From positions 64,796,282-64,860,281 of the forward strand of contig NC_087066.1 of NCBI RefSeq assembly GCF_963678635.1: DNA of 64,000 nucleotides. Reading direction: 5' to 3'. The position numbers and the translations under genes are program-made. The first letter of the stretch is position 1. Every line of letters begins with the position of its first letter. Shown one piece after another: positions 1 to 10,300 of this stretch. Below the pieces are notes generated by a model. That model was not told where the DNA came from, did no database searches, and worked only from the letters and a program-made list of their open reading frames with translations. This DNA comes from Symsagittifera roscoffensis. Taxonomy: Eukaryota > Xenacoelomorpha > Acoela > Convolutidae.

Positions 1-423
1 AAAACCCTTTAAGAATTCACAGTTCGTTGCGGTTGCTTCGCTGGAATTTAAACTATCTCTATTTCTGTAATGTAAAACATGGCTCTCTAAAAATGATCTA
101 ATATAGTTGTAGCAAATAGATTGTTATCATTATGATTTTTTTGTCAATAGAAAGCAGAAAAAATATTGGTTGAGCTTTTTTATAAAGGAACTGGTTAACT
201 TTATTTCAAAAAAGTGAATCGACACGATTTACTGCAACTTTGTATACTTTAATCAGAAGAGAAATAAGTTAGAAACATTTTTGTGTTCATGCAGCAACCG
301 CTTCAGAAACCTCAAAAAATTACAACAACTAAGCCTCGTTTTGGTTCACGATCGAGAAAATTTTCATAAACAAGATTAGAAACTGAAAAACATTTTTGTT
401 CGTTATCTTACATTATTTTGGAG
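1..423. other. AT-rich DNA, no gene seen
   Basis: No coding island, splice-flanked exon or recognisable repeat boundary was found here. The stretch is AT-rich, with frequent stops in all frames. It lies upstream of the first terminal-inverted-repeat element at 424. Confidence 0.6.
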
Positions 424-1322
424 CCCGTGTTGACTAAAAATGCTAGTCATACAATTTTCATATATGGAAAATGCTAGTCATACACTTTTCATCCAATTCC
501 ATAAGTACAGTAATTGCATGAAAGGTCCATCATTATTGATTTTTCATATATGGAAATTGTATGACTAGCATTTTTCCATAAACCAAAAATATTGATTTTT
601 TAACTTTTACCTCTCAAATTTTTTTGGTTGTGTTCGTGACCAAACGCAAAGGAAAAAAACTTTGGTAACTCAAAGCAGAGTAACCAAAAGTTTTACCGTC
701 TCGCATTAAAAATGCATTGCAAACGGCTGAAACGTCCTAATTCTGTCTTACACAAAAAATATAACCTTTTAAACTTTGGCAAAAACTTTCAACGATGATT
801 ACTTTTAAAACTTGAAATTTTAAATTATCACAAATTGATCAAGGCGTACATAAACGTACATGCCATACAAAAAATAGGAACTTTTAGCGTTTTTGAAAAA
901 ATCAATATGCGAAAAGGAAAAAAATCCAATAATAATATTGGACTACGTTTTGCACAAAAAAAAATTAAAATTTCCATGCAAAATTTGTTTTTTTTTTGAA
1001 AAAAGTTATTCGAATACAAAATTCGATTTGCGGTTAAAAAAACAAAAAAGGGCAATTTCAAAGTTAATTGAAAAAATTTTGCTATCGCCATCAAAAAATG
1101 CTAGTCTTACAATTTCCATTTATGGAAAATCTATGAATAGCTTTTTCTTTGACAAAAAGGTTTTTTATTTCGTACGATACACCGAACAAGAAAGAAGATT
1201 TTCGAAAATTCGATGGCATCATTTCTGCAAAATGTATGCAATTTTTATGAGTAGTATGTTTTCAAAGACTTAGTTAATGGAGTTGTATGATTAGCATTTT
1301 GGTCTATGAAGGTCAACCTGGG
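424..1322. mobile_element. GTTGACC-ended MITE-like element, copy 1
   Basis: The left end reads CCCGTGTTGACTAAAAATGC and is followed by AGTCATACAATTTTC. The right end is the imperfect inverse, TTGTATGATTAGCATTTTGG followed by ...GGTCAACCTGGG. Between them the short unit AATGCTAGTCATACAAT recurs in both orientations, at about 445, 470, 560 and 1100. The inside has no meaningful coding capacity: the 126-codon frame at 893-1273 is lysine-rich low-complexity translation. Paired inverted ends, subterminal repeats and no gene suggest a non-autonomous DNA transposon. The same ends recur at 3436, 5642/6750 and 51115, and diverged relatives occur in the 52-56 kb array. No target-site duplication was identified. 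Confidence 0.55.
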
Positions 1323-1981
1323 AAGATAACCAAGCGGCCGAAATACCTGGTAGAAAAATCCAATTATTATCAACAACGACAGCAATTTTAAACATAATTG
1401 CTCCTCTTTAAAAATTGAATACGAAACCAAAAGGTTAGATTTCAACCATTTTGAACACTTCGTATGAAAAGCGAGAAAAAGCTCATTGCCTTATAAGGTG
1501 CAGTCTTGCCTAAATTTGCCCTATAGTTTAAAAAATGATCTGAAAATAAGAGCAAGATATGTCAATAAAATAAAAACTTTCATGGCAAAGATGAGTCCGG
1601 TTGCAAGAGCACAAAACAATAGTATACTATTTTCTCTGTTTTTTTTGCAAGGGAAATAATTGATTATATTGGATCAAATCGGCGAAAAACTTAACCCATA
1701 TGCTCAATTTTCATGACCCATCTAACCATGAAAATGGATTTTCAGAGGATTATAATCGATTTTTTTCAATGTTTGAAAATTCATTATAATCGATTTTGTT
1801 CACATAATAATCAATTTTTGGGCCACAAAAATTCATGAAAATCTTTTTTTTTCTACAGAAAATTGTATACAGACAATTAAAATCTTGAAACGTCTGGATG
1901 AGAAATTTACACAATTACATCAAGATGACACCAAATTGTTAAATAGTCACCGTTCTACAAGTCTAGAACCCCGACCAAACA
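1323..1981. other. Non-coding stretch with TATAATCGATT clusters
   Basis: No gene is seen. At about 1735-1815 there are several close copies of TTATAATCGATT and ATTATAATCG, potential AT-rich hairpins. They form the left outer arm of a composite element whose C-rich core lies at 2010-2200 and whose right arm is at 2335-2520. Confidence 0.5.
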
Positions 1982-4202
1982 TGTTCATCCTTATGAAAGT
2001 AAAAAAATTGTCCCCCTCCTACCCAACTCTCCCCCACTCCAAGTTTACCACCCACCCCTAATTTATCCCTCCATATTTTACCCCCACACCTCACTGAGCC
2101 CCACCACCTACCCTGTCACCACCACCTCATCTACATCTCCCCACAGGTTTCGACCCCACGCCACTCCCAAACCTCACCGCCACACGGTGGTGGTGGCCTA
2201 AATAGTGGGGGGACGTATAAAATCATATGTGAAAAATTTAAGTTTATGAAACGTAATCCGTATCAATTAAACTAAACAGGAAGTGAATTAACTTGCAAAA
2301 TTTGCAGAATTTATCAGTAACTTGTCAAAAAGTCCATTATAATCGATTATAACGGATGATATTGGATTATATTCATATAAAAAATATGATGTTTATAATC
2401 CATTTTTAATGGATTATAAATGATTATAATTCATTATAATGGATCTTATTGATTTAAAAAATATTAAGATTATGATAAAAGTTGAATGGATTCTAATTGA
2501 TTTCTTTTGTAATATTATGGATACCGACTAAGAAATGACAAAAATCGTTTATTTTCAGCCAATTAGATTCGAGATTTCTCATGTCTGGTTCCTGTATGTT
2601 GAAATTTTATTTCAGCAGAATATGTGAAATTACCCAATAGATTTGCTATAAATTTTTGTAATGAAAGCAACAAAGTAGAATGTGTTTTTTTAAAACACGG
2701 TGAAACCTTATATTGTCTGTAAATTTTCTCATTTTGCAATAAAAGATGTTTTAAATATACAAGTAGATGACCAGTTGCCCATGAGCGTAGGTGAATTTTA
2801 AGAAACTCAAATCAAATCGATTCGTTTTTGCTTTTTCTTAGAGATTTTTAAAGAATATGACCTTTGTCGACTTGGAGCGCAAATGATGCGAGATTCTTGA
2901 GAAGGAAAGATAAACATTGCAAAAACCGCGCAAGAATCTCGCAAGTTTGTGTTTTCAATTCAGCGTGCAGATCTCGCATGAATCTTGTAAGGCTCTTGCA
3001 AGATTTTGCATTGCCTTAATTACGTAATTTATTAAAATTATTACTCATGACTTTTAGTTTACGCATCTTACGCTTTTATATCAGGATTAGTTAGCGACAA
3101 AAATCATCTACCTACCTACACAAACAGTTTTTTCAAATTATACCTCTAACCTACCTATTTTGAAAAACTATTAACTTTTAGCAACTTTGGTTTTGGTTCC
3201 ATGCTTGCAAGCTTAATTTTCACCTTTCGCCTTAAAGAAAACACTTTCAGCAGTTTCCGTTGATTTTGCTGCGTATCTGCTTGATACTAGCAGAGACTCC
3301 GAAAAGCATTGAATATATATAACAGCAAAAAAATTGAATTTTGTATAAAAAAATGGAATGCATATTGAGCAAGAATCTTTCAATATGAACGCAAACCTTG
3401 CAAGAACTTCACACAAAAAACACGAATAATATATTCCCGGGTCCGGGGTTGACCTCCATAGACCGAAAATGCTAATCATACAATTTCATACACTTAGTCT
3501 ATGGAAAAATGCTAGTCATACAAATTTCATACATTTTTGCAAATTGAGATTAATCGAATTTTAAAGGTAGTTTATTGTTGTTTTGGTATCGAAATTGGTA
3601 TCTCTTCATAAAAAAAAGGAAAAAAGTGGTAAAAAACGATAATTACACAATTTCCATAAATGGAAATTGTATGATTAGCAATTTTTCAATTTTTTGTTGT
3701 GAAAAAAAGCTTTGAACAATCAATTCAACTGGTGGAAAAACATTAAAACGTTTTTCGGGCTGCTACAACTGAAAACTCCGACTTTTTTTAATTTTTTGTT
3801 CTGAAAAAAAAACTTGTCATACATTTTCCATATATGAAAACTGCATGGCAATGTTTTTTAGAAAAAAGTATATTTGAAAAAAAAAGAATCCAGAAATTCC
3901 AGATCGTAGATAGGTAAATTAGCACTTCAATTTTGAACTTGATGTGAACTGTTTGCAGTGACTCGTTTGTTTGAAATAGACTTTGTCAGAAATCAAAATT
4001 TTCAAAAAAAAGCACGGGTGTTTTTCCGAGAATCAATGACAAAAGCGTTCTTGGTTTTAATTTAGCAAGGCTTGAAAGACTCTACGGTTTGATTGCGACC
4101 GTTTAAATCAATGTAGTGTTGTCTACGGGTGTATTCTAATTTTTCTTGTTAAACCCTCTTGGGCGTGATTCAAACCAGTTTGAAATTAAAGGTTTAATTT
4201 TT
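1982..4202. repeat. 2.2-kb direct tandem duplication, copy 1
   Basis: This block is collinear with 4218-6369. Both begin TGTTCATCCTTAT, continue through a C-rich stretch, a TATAATCC-rich stretch and a segment near the CCCGGG/GGTTGACC junction (3436 versus 5642), and end after TTCAAACCAGTT and TTTAATTTTTC. Differences are scattered substitutions and small indels, so the duplication is not brand new. The frame at 3213-3479 on the minus strand recurs in copy 2 only in damaged form and matches no family I know; I do not call it a gene. Confidence 0.85.
2010..2520. repeat. C-rich core with TATAATCC arms (composite repeat, instance 1)
   Basis: A run of CCCCCTCCTACCC, TTTACCACCC and TTTACCCCCACACC motifs (2010-2165) is followed by a short G-rich counterpart (GGTGGTGGTGGCC and GTGGGGGGA, 2183-2215) and then a field of GATTATAATCC / ATTATAATGG words (2335-2460). 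Upstream words of the same kind sit at 1735-1815. The same order recurs at 4245-4700, 22863-23245 and 26110-27180, so this is a dispersed composite repeat. The proline- and histidine-rich frame across it in copy 2 (4216-4512) is a by-product of the C-rich sequence. Confidence 0.6.
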
Positions 4203-4217
4203 CATCCTTATAAACTT

Positions 4218-6369
4218 GTTCATCCTTATAAAAGTCAAAAAAACTGTCCCACTCCTACCCAACTCTCCCCCACTCCAAGTTTACCACCCCACCCTTAATT
4301 TATCCCTCCATATTTTACCCCCACACCTCACCGAGCCCCACCACCTACCCTGTCACCACCACCTCATCTACATCTCCCCACAGGTTTCGACCCCACGCCA
4401 CTCCCAAACCTCACCGCCACACGGTGGCGGTGGCCTAAATAGTGGGGGGATGTATAAATTCATATGTGAAAAATTTAAGTTTATGAAACATAATCCGTAT
4501 CAATTAAACTAAACAGGAAGTGAATTAACTTACAAAATTTGCAAAATTCATCAGTAACTTGTCAAAAAAACCATTATAATCGATTATAATGGATGATAAT
4601 GGAGCATATTCATTTAAGAAATATGATGTTTTTAATCCATTTTTAATGGATTATAAATGATTTTAATTCATTATAATGGATCTTATTGATTTAAAAAATA
4701 TTAAAATTATGATAAAAATTTAATGAATTCTAATTGATTTCTTTTGTAATATTATGGATACCGGCTAAAAATGACAAAAATTGTTTATTTTCAGCCAATT
4801 AGATTCGAGATTTCTCATGTCTGGTTTCTGTATGTTAAAATTTTATTTCAGCAGAGTATGTGAAAATACCAAATAGATTTGCTATAAAATTTTGTAATGA
4901 AAGCAACAAAGTAGAATGTGTTTTTTTAAAACACGGTGAAACCTTATATTGTCTGTAAATTTTCTCATTTTGCAATAAAAGATGTTTTAAGTATACAAGT
5001 AGATGACCATGAGCGTGGGTGAATTTTAAGAAACTCAATTGAAATCGATTCGTTTTTGCTTTTTCTTAGAGATTTTTAGAAGATATGACCCTAGTGCGAG
5101 ATTCTTGAGAAGGAATGAAAACATTGCAAAAACCGCGCAAGAATCTCGCAAGTTTGTATTTTCAAATCAGAGTGCAGATCTCGCATGAATCTTGTAAGGT
5201 TCTTGCAAAATTTTGCATTGCCTTAATTACGTAATTTATTAAAACTATTACTCATGACTTTTAGTTTACGCATCTTACGCTTTTATATCAGGATTAGTTA
5301 GCGGCAAAATCATCTACCTACTTACACAAACAGTTTTTTCAAATTATACCTCTAACTTACCTATTTTGAAAAACTATTAACTTTTAGCAACTTTGGTTTT
5401 GGTTCCATGCTTGCAAGCTTAATTTTCACCTTTCGCCTTAAAGAAAACACTTTCAGCAATTTCCGTTGATTTTGCTGCGTATCTGCTTGATACTAGCAGA
5501 GGCTCCGAAAAGCATTGAATATATATAACAGCAAAAAAAATTGAATTTTGTATATAAAAATGGAATGCATATTGAGCAAGAATCTTTCAATATGAACGCA
5601 AACCTTGCAAGAACTTCACACAAAAAACACGAATAATATATTCCCGGGCCCGGGGTTGACCTCCATAGACCGAAAATGCTAATCATACAATTTCATACAC
5701 TTAGTCTATGGAAAAATGCTAGTCATACAAATTTCATACATTATTGCAAAATGAGATTAATCGAATTTTAAAGGTAGTTTATTGTTGTTTTGGTATCGAA
5801 ATTGGTATCTCTTCATAAAAAAAGGAAAAAAGTGGAAAGAAAAAAATGGTAATTTTGCAATTTCCATAAATGGAAATTGTTTGATTAGCAATTTTTCAAA
5901 ATTTTGTTGTGAAAAAAAGCTTTGAACAATCAATTCAACTGCTGGAAAAACATTTAAACGTTTTTCGGGCTGCTACAAGTGAAAACTCATTCTTTTTATA
6001 TGAAAACTGCATGACAATGTTTTTTTTAGAAAAAAAATAAATTTGAAAAAAAGAATCTAAAAATTCCAGATCGTAGATAGGTAAATCAGCACTTCAATTT
6101 TGAATTTGATGTGAACTGTTTGCAGTGAATCGTTTGTTTGAAATAGATTTTATCAGATATCAAAATTTTCAAAAAAGCACGGGTGCTTTTCCGAGAATCA
6201 ATGACATAAGCGTTCTTGGTTTTAATTTAGCAAGGCTCGAAAGACTCTACGGTTTGATTGCGACCGTTTAAATCAATGTAGTGTTGTCTACGGGTGTTTT
6301 ATAATTTTTTCTTGTTAAACCTTCTCGGACGTGATTCAAACCAGTTCGAAATTTAAGATTTAATTTTTC
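4218..6369. repeat. 2.2-kb direct tandem duplication, copy 2
   Basis: Second copy of the block at 1982-4202, separated from it by about 15 bp that partly repeat the TTCATCCTTATAAAC junction. It is about 70 bp shorter than copy 1 because of internal deletions, for example near 5990 where a TAGTCATAC-related segment is missing. It carries the left end of a GTTGACC-type element at about 5642 whose right end lies outside the duplicated unit at 6739-6750. Confidence 0.85.
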
Positions 6370-6750
6370 TGAGGCAGTCTCTCCTGGTTTGGAGTCCCCC
6401 TAGGATAAGATTAAGAAAAGCTCTGCTTTCTCAGCGTGTGAGGAGAATTGACTATGAGAAAACAAATTTTCTCTGTGTTTTCTTCTCTGTTCAGAGACTG
6501 CTCGTCGTATGGGATGGGAATTAAAGTAGTTTTTTACCTCATTTTGCTGGATTTCTAATTGTTAAAAAATGCTAGTCATAAAATTTTCATATATGAAAAA
6601 ATGCTAGTCATACAATTTCCATATATGAAAAAATACTAATCATAGACTTTTCATGCAATTTTCTGTACGTATGGAATTGTATGGAAAGTGTCTGACTAGC
6701 ATTTTGTCATATATGGAATTTGTATGACTAGCATTTTTGGTCAACCCGGG
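5642..6750. mobile_element. GTTGACC-ended MITE-like element, copy 2
   Basis: The left end is CCCGGGCCCGGGGTTGACC, leading into AATGCTAATCATACAA. The right end, at 6722-6750, is GTATGACTAGCATTTTTGGT followed by CAACCCGGG, a clear inverse. A dense cluster of AATGCTAGTCATACAAT units in both orientations fills 6563-6730. No gene lies inside. The corresponding left end in duplication copy 1 (3436) has no right end of its own before copy 2 begins. Confidence 0.6.
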
Positions 6751-6787
6751 TTCTCTCTTAAGATTTGCAATCCGAGATTGGAAAATG

Positions 6788-6961
6788 GGATCTTGTTAAC
6801 TATTTCCCCCTTATTTCGATTTTCAGAAATTCAACTTTTCAACGCTAAAACAATTTTCAGAAAATATATTTAATTAAATTTTGAATTTTTTGAAATGTAT
6901 ATTTTATACAGAAATTGTTATCAATAAAACAATACATGAGGGGAAATAGTTAACAAGGTCC
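6788..6961. mobile_element. 174-bp MITE with GTTAAC terminal inverted repeats and 8-bp target duplication
   Basis: The element begins GGATCTTGTTAACTATTTCC and ends GGGGAAATAGTTAACAAGGT plus CC, so about 20 bp of terminal inverted repeat are visible with one or two mismatches. Both flanks carry the identical octamer GGAAAATG, at 6780-6787 and 6962-6969, which is what an insertion leaving an 8-bp target duplication would produce. The interior is AT-rich and non-coding. Eight-base duplications are characteristic of hAT-type transposases; assignment to hAT is inference because no transposase is present here. Confidence 0.85.
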
Positions 6962-7050
6962 GGAAAATGTGACTCAAATTTTTAATTGTTCAAATGTCGC
7001 ATTTAGCGAAACGAGTTTCAAAAACTCCCTCTGCTGAAATAGATTCTTGC

Positions 7051-7159
7051 CTGATGTTGAGGATGACCAAGTCATTGTACACACTGTTCTCGGCTCTGAT
7101 AAAGTTCATCTCAGTCTCGTTATTGGGTCTGCCCAGCACGAAGAACAAAGTCCACAAAT
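7051..7159 (-). CDS. Family-31 glycosyltransferase-like gene, second exon (partial gene)
   Basis: On the minus strand a pyrimidine/TG-rich acceptor ending TTTGTGTGTGCAG at 7160 opens an exon of 109 nt. Entered in phase 1 it reads LWTLFFVLGRPNNETEMN, then FIRAENSVYNDLVILNI. This is the 'vFvLG...E...y.DLv..d' block of the beta-1,3-galactosyltransferase family (GT31), which lies between the N-terminal RxxIRxxWG block and the DDD metal-binding block. The exon fits the phase-1 donor of the upstream exon at 8141. Its own likely donor is CAG|GCAAGA at 7049-7051, a GC-AG intron start, because no GT donor fits after this block. The next exon, which should hold the DDD motif, was not found between 1 and 7050. 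The exon is more GC-rich than its surroundings, and the plus-strand frame over it is a shadow. Confidence 0.72.
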
Positions 7160-7846
7160 CTGCACACACAAAGCATAGTATCTAGACACGAGGCACCGCC
7201 AACTTTTTTCTAAAATTTGTCCTTTCAAGTTTTTAATTGCCTTAGCCGTAAATCTTAATTTTTTGGCATCTTTCGAGAAAAAGTGAGCACAAACTAAGAC
7301 TTCACGAATAAAATAAGTTCGTGAAATTAGTACTGCCCGTGTTTTTTTTCCTTTTTCGCAGGAGTCTGGAAAAACTTAGATTTGGCCGAGCTAGTTTGGA
7401 CATAAACCTTAAAGTTGACACGATTCGTGTTAAAAAGCCAGAAACTTTGCTACAATGATATCCAGGGAGCGGAAAAAAAGTAAATTTTGGGACCAAAAAG
7501 TAATTTTGTAAGTTTTCTTGAGCTAACAATTCTGTCACAAATTTTCCATTTTTTTTGACAGTCACGCAGTTTTTGCTTCAAAACACTGAAAATTTTTTCA
7601 ATTATACGGGATTTTAACTAAGCATGAATGAATTGGGCGGAATTTTTTATCACAAATTGCAAGTTATGGTTCTTTTTAAAAAATTGTTACTATTTTTCAG
7701 GGCAATTTAGGGCACCATTATATGTTTTTTTTACGTAATCAAGAGCAAAAAATTAATAATAAAAGTAAGCAAAAATTAAAGTTATTTACTTTTTTCCGCT
7801 CCCTGATGATATCTTCAATTTACTTAACAATCCCCTTCCCCCCTAT

Positions 7847-8019
7847 GGTACCTACTTAAGAATCTCCACCCCTATAAATAAACACAGTAAATTAGCACTG
7901 AGCTTTCTATTGAGAATTATAACTTTGTTGCATTCTGATTGGTTGAAAAATCGACCATTTTGACCTACTTAACAATCCCCCCCCTTTATTGAAAGGGGTG
8001 GAGATTGTTAAGTAGATCC
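7847..8019. mobile_element. Short inverted-repeat element (TACTTAA / TTAAGTA ends)
   Basis: The left end GGTACCTACTTAAGAATCTC is matched by the inverse right end GATTGTTAAGTAGATCC. Inside, CCACCCC near the left end pairs with GGGGTGG near the right end. It is 173 bp and non-coding, and resembles the GTTAAC-ended family at 6788 and 50727 in its short ends followed by C/G runs. No clear target duplication was found. It lies in the intron of the minus-strand glycosyltransferase-like gene. Confidence 0.6.
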
Positions 8020-8025
8020 AATTCC

Positions 8026-8085
8026 GGATCAAGTTAACATCCTCCCGCCAGGGCTTTGGGGGGAGGTGGGATGTTAACTTGGTCC
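8026..8085. repeat. 60-bp near-perfect hairpin with GTTAAC arms
   Basis: GGATCAAGTTAACATCCTCC is followed within 60 bp by its inverse, GGATGTTAACTTGGTCC, around a GC-rich centre. Flanks CCAATTCC and TAATTTCC match at six of eight positions, compatible with a decayed 8-bp target duplication. Related arms occur at about 23470-23535. It is probably a minimal member of the GTTAAC-ended MITE family. Confidence 0.6.
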
Positions 8086-8140
8086 TAATTTCCTCTTATG
8101 CACGTATGCAAAGTATTCATTCTTTTAAGCAAAAGTATAC

Positions 8141-8591
8141 TAATCAGTACGTGAGCGTAAAACTTTCCTGGTTCGTCCAATTGAGAAAAGTTTCCCCAAT
8201 TCGATCTAATGAGCATCCTGTGGTAGAAGCTCTTCACGCGACTCGTTACAACTACCACGTAACGCAACTGAGAAGAGCTATTTCTATGGCAGAATGTAAA
8301 GTTAGCCGAAATTGACATGAGCAGATGTTTTGCTGTCGGCAACAAATTGACGGGTTTCCTTTTGATTTTGTAATTTTTTGGATTCTTTTTCCATTCAGTT
8401 AAGAAGCACTTTAACTGCGGTGTTATATCACTGGGACCGAACCACCGACGTTGGAACCAAACTTTGATATGTTGATTTTCTCGGCTTTTCTGAGACCATT
8501 GAATTCTCATTGGATCATAAAGATAGAGCACCAACTGTATCAAAGCTAATGTTGTAATATAGCGAGGAAAACATTTGACGCGAAACGTCAT
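8141..8591 (-). CDS. Family-31 glycosyltransferase-like gene, first coding exon (signal anchor and donor-domain start)
   Basis: The exon encodes 150 codons plus one base, on the minus strand from ATG at 8591. Residues 1-10 are a short basic cytoplasmic tail. Residues 11-25 (YITTLALIQLVLYLY) are a hydrophobic signal anchor, followed by a basic stem, as expected for a type II Golgi glycosyltransferase. Two N-glycosylation sequons, NFT and NSS, precede RYVVVVTSRVKSFYHR and MLIRSNWG, the hallmark first block of the GT31 family (vv.S...n..rR..IR.tWG). The exon ends at a donor A|GTATAC in phase 1 and joins the FVLG exon at 7159 in frame. A strong acceptor 11 nt before the ATG supports this start over the in-frame MFDF upstream. 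Family members transfer galactose or N-acetylhexosamine to glycans in the Golgi; acceptor specificity cannot be read here. Confidence 0.75.
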
Positions 8592-8615
8592 CAATTTTTT
8601 TGCTAAAAAATCAAA
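8592..8615 (-). promoter_or_regulatory. 3' splice acceptor 11 nt before the glycosyltransferase start codon
   Basis: On the minus strand TTTGATTTTTTAG ends at 8603 and is followed by CAAAAAAATTG and the ATG at 8591. A pyrimidine-rich acceptor this close to the start means either a 5' UTR intron or a spliced-leader trans-splice site. Gene 2 shows the same arrangement with an 18-nt leader. Confidence 0.55.
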
Positions 8616-9042
8616 CATCAGAAGCAAGAAAAAATAGAAGTAATTTTCAGTCTAATCGACGAGGATTCATTTTTTGAAGAGTTGATGACATAAATAATTT
8701 CTAAATTGTCTTTTGATTCTTACGATGCGACCAAGAAATTAAAATTCTCAAAAAAGACAATTCACTGTGACAATAAAACATTACGATTGACTAGTGTTTT
8801 ACTTTGAGCAAGCGGGAAAGTTAGCAAGAGTGTTAGTTTTTTTTAGCAAGCGGTAATTCAAAACAGTCATCGCAAAAAATATAAAATGAGATATATTTGT
8901 ATGATTGAAGTGAAATTTTACAACTCCCGCAGTTACAAATCAAAGAATTCGAAAAAAAAACATCTATCAACATAAAAAATCACTACGCCTATTTTTTGTT
9001 ACGAGGAAACTAGAAAATAGCTGTTTTTACTCGAAATGTAAA
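8616..9042. other. Non-coding stretch upstream of the glycosyltransferase-like gene
   Basis: AT-rich sequence with no coding island in either strand. It would contain promoter or 5' UTR intron sequence for the minus-strand gene, but no confident core promoter element was recognised. Confidence 0.5.
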
Positions 9043-9640
9043 GTCGAAAGGTAAAATCGAGTCGTTCACGAAGTGTCGAATTCAAAGTCGGACTGAGCTT
9101 AAGAGTCAAAATACAGACGAAATAAAATAAAAAGTTTAACTACAAGCATAAGCCATGGAAGCAACATAAGCTTTGAAAACACCTCATTAACGGCTTGGTG
9201 ATAAAAACGAACAAGACTGCTCATATCATGGCAAAGCCCTTTAGAGGCCTATCTTTCAGTGTGACCAAATGTCACTAGACTTTTTAGCCTAAATTTTTTA
9301 TCTGAGAGGTAATATGTTTTTTGTAAGTTGCAAAAATCTGAGCAGTTCCTGGTCGATGAAGAGTTGTATCAAGTTTTTGTCCCTTTTTTGTCTTGTGTTC
9401 TATTTAGATTTTTTGTTACCAACTCTGTTGTTTTTAGTCTTACTTGTCAAAAACCAACGCCATAATCTTCTGTCAATTCTAGTAATAGCCCAAAGTGATA
9501 GTAAATAGTGTTGTTCAAATCCAGATCGCAGTCATAAATGCCTCAGGCTAATATTAATACAAATATAAATGAAACGTCTTTGGTGGCAAAGTTGAACCAA
9601 ATCAATAGATCATCTGCTAGGCGGTAAAAGTCGGCTCCAT
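9043..9640 (-). repeat. Left flanking repeat of the BEL/Pao relic (segments A then B)
   Basis: Segment A (9043-9250: AAAGTCGAAAGGTAAAATCG through ACAAGACTGCTCATATCATG) and segment B (9375-9640: CTTGTGTTCTATTTAG through GCTAGGCGGTAAAAGTCGG) both recur on the other side of the retrotransposon at 14321-14770, but there in the order B then A. Direct repeats flanking a BEL-type coding region are most simply long terminal repeats, but the swapped order means at least one flank is rearranged or truncated. The end of segment A runs into the dispersed SQ repeat (ACAAGACTGCTC). Confidence 0.5.
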
Positions 9641-9814
9641 TTTGGCATCAAGAAACCAAAGAAAATTAAATAATGAAGTGGTTAGTTTGAAATTTTTAAT
9701 CAACCGAATAATTTGTAGAGAAAAAATTAATTGATTATAATCAAATATTAGATCCTTATATTATAAGTAAGAATGTTTTACCTTGAATGCCACCGGCCAA
9801 ACAAGATAAACAAA

Positions 9815-10300
9815 CTATTTACGCATATCATTAATTATTTCCATCAGTAATGTGTGATGATCAAAGTGAGCATGATCCGTGTTTGAGTTGTAGATGAGTT
9901 CTACCAATATCTTCGCACAAAGGTTTCGAAATTTTTTTTGGGAAACCATTGAGAACGTCTATTTCTGCTTGCCCCGATTCTCTTGGTGGAACAGATAAAA
10001 CGAAAATCCGTTGTTGGGTATTGCGTCAACCCATTCGTTGATCGCATTTGTGATTTCACTTGGCATTTTTGATTTGAGAAACTCCTTTCTAGGATGATCG
10101 CAGGCATGATTTCCACCACACATAATTACAAAATGAGTGAATTTCTGCAAATCTTGCGTGTTAACCCAATCTTTCCAATAGGTAACCCTTAACCAAGATA
10201 ATAAAATGAAAGATTTGAGTGAATGTTTTCCAGATGTATAACGTGTCTATCACCAATAATCGCCGAATCATGAGCAACTTCAAGATTGACGGTTCTCGTT
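9815..10300 (-). pseudogene. SGNH/GDSL-hydrolase-like relic beside the BEL/Pao element
   Basis: Reading the minus strand with frameshifts, four blocks appear in the order expected of SGNH hydrolases. Block I is AIIGDRHVIHLE (10242-10253 covers GDRH), where the family has GDSH. The block III region is HFVIMCGGNHACD (GGNH at 10106-10117), where the family has GxND. An SVPPRESGQ stretch (about 9976-9993) matches the usual VPPR loop. A final FDHHTLLMEI (9854-9865) is in the position of the D-x-x-H block. The nucleophile Ser is replaced by Arg and the frame is broken at about 10192 and 9985, so it is not active as read. It sits where the integrase of the BEL element should be. An upstream stretch, ICLMTCLTTRTVNLEV, resembles the start of a Pao integrase core, suggesting a deletion fused the two. 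The SGNH assignment rests on pattern only. Confidence 0.5.

Larger units (their letters stand above)
7160..8140 (-). other. Intron of the glycosyltransferase-like gene, with two palindromic repeats
   Basis: The intron runs from the donor GTATAC at 8135-8140 to the acceptor TGCAG at 7160. It contains AT-rich sequence and two short inverted-repeat elements at 7847-8019 and 8026-8085. No additional exon is evident. Confidence 0.6.

Noticed and set aside
893-1273. Plus-strand frame of 126 codons
   Set aside because: Lysine/phenylalanine-rich low-complexity translation inside the MITE-like element; no family similarity.
4216-4512. Proline/histidine-rich frame in the duplicated 2.2-kb block
   Set aside because: The same C-rich repeat in copy 1 is broken by stops, and the sequence is low complexity.
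3213-5686. Repeated small minus-strand frames (3213-3479 and 5453-5686)
   Set aside because: They are copies within the tandem duplication, the second is frameshifted, and no domain was recognised; conservation reflects duplication, not selection.
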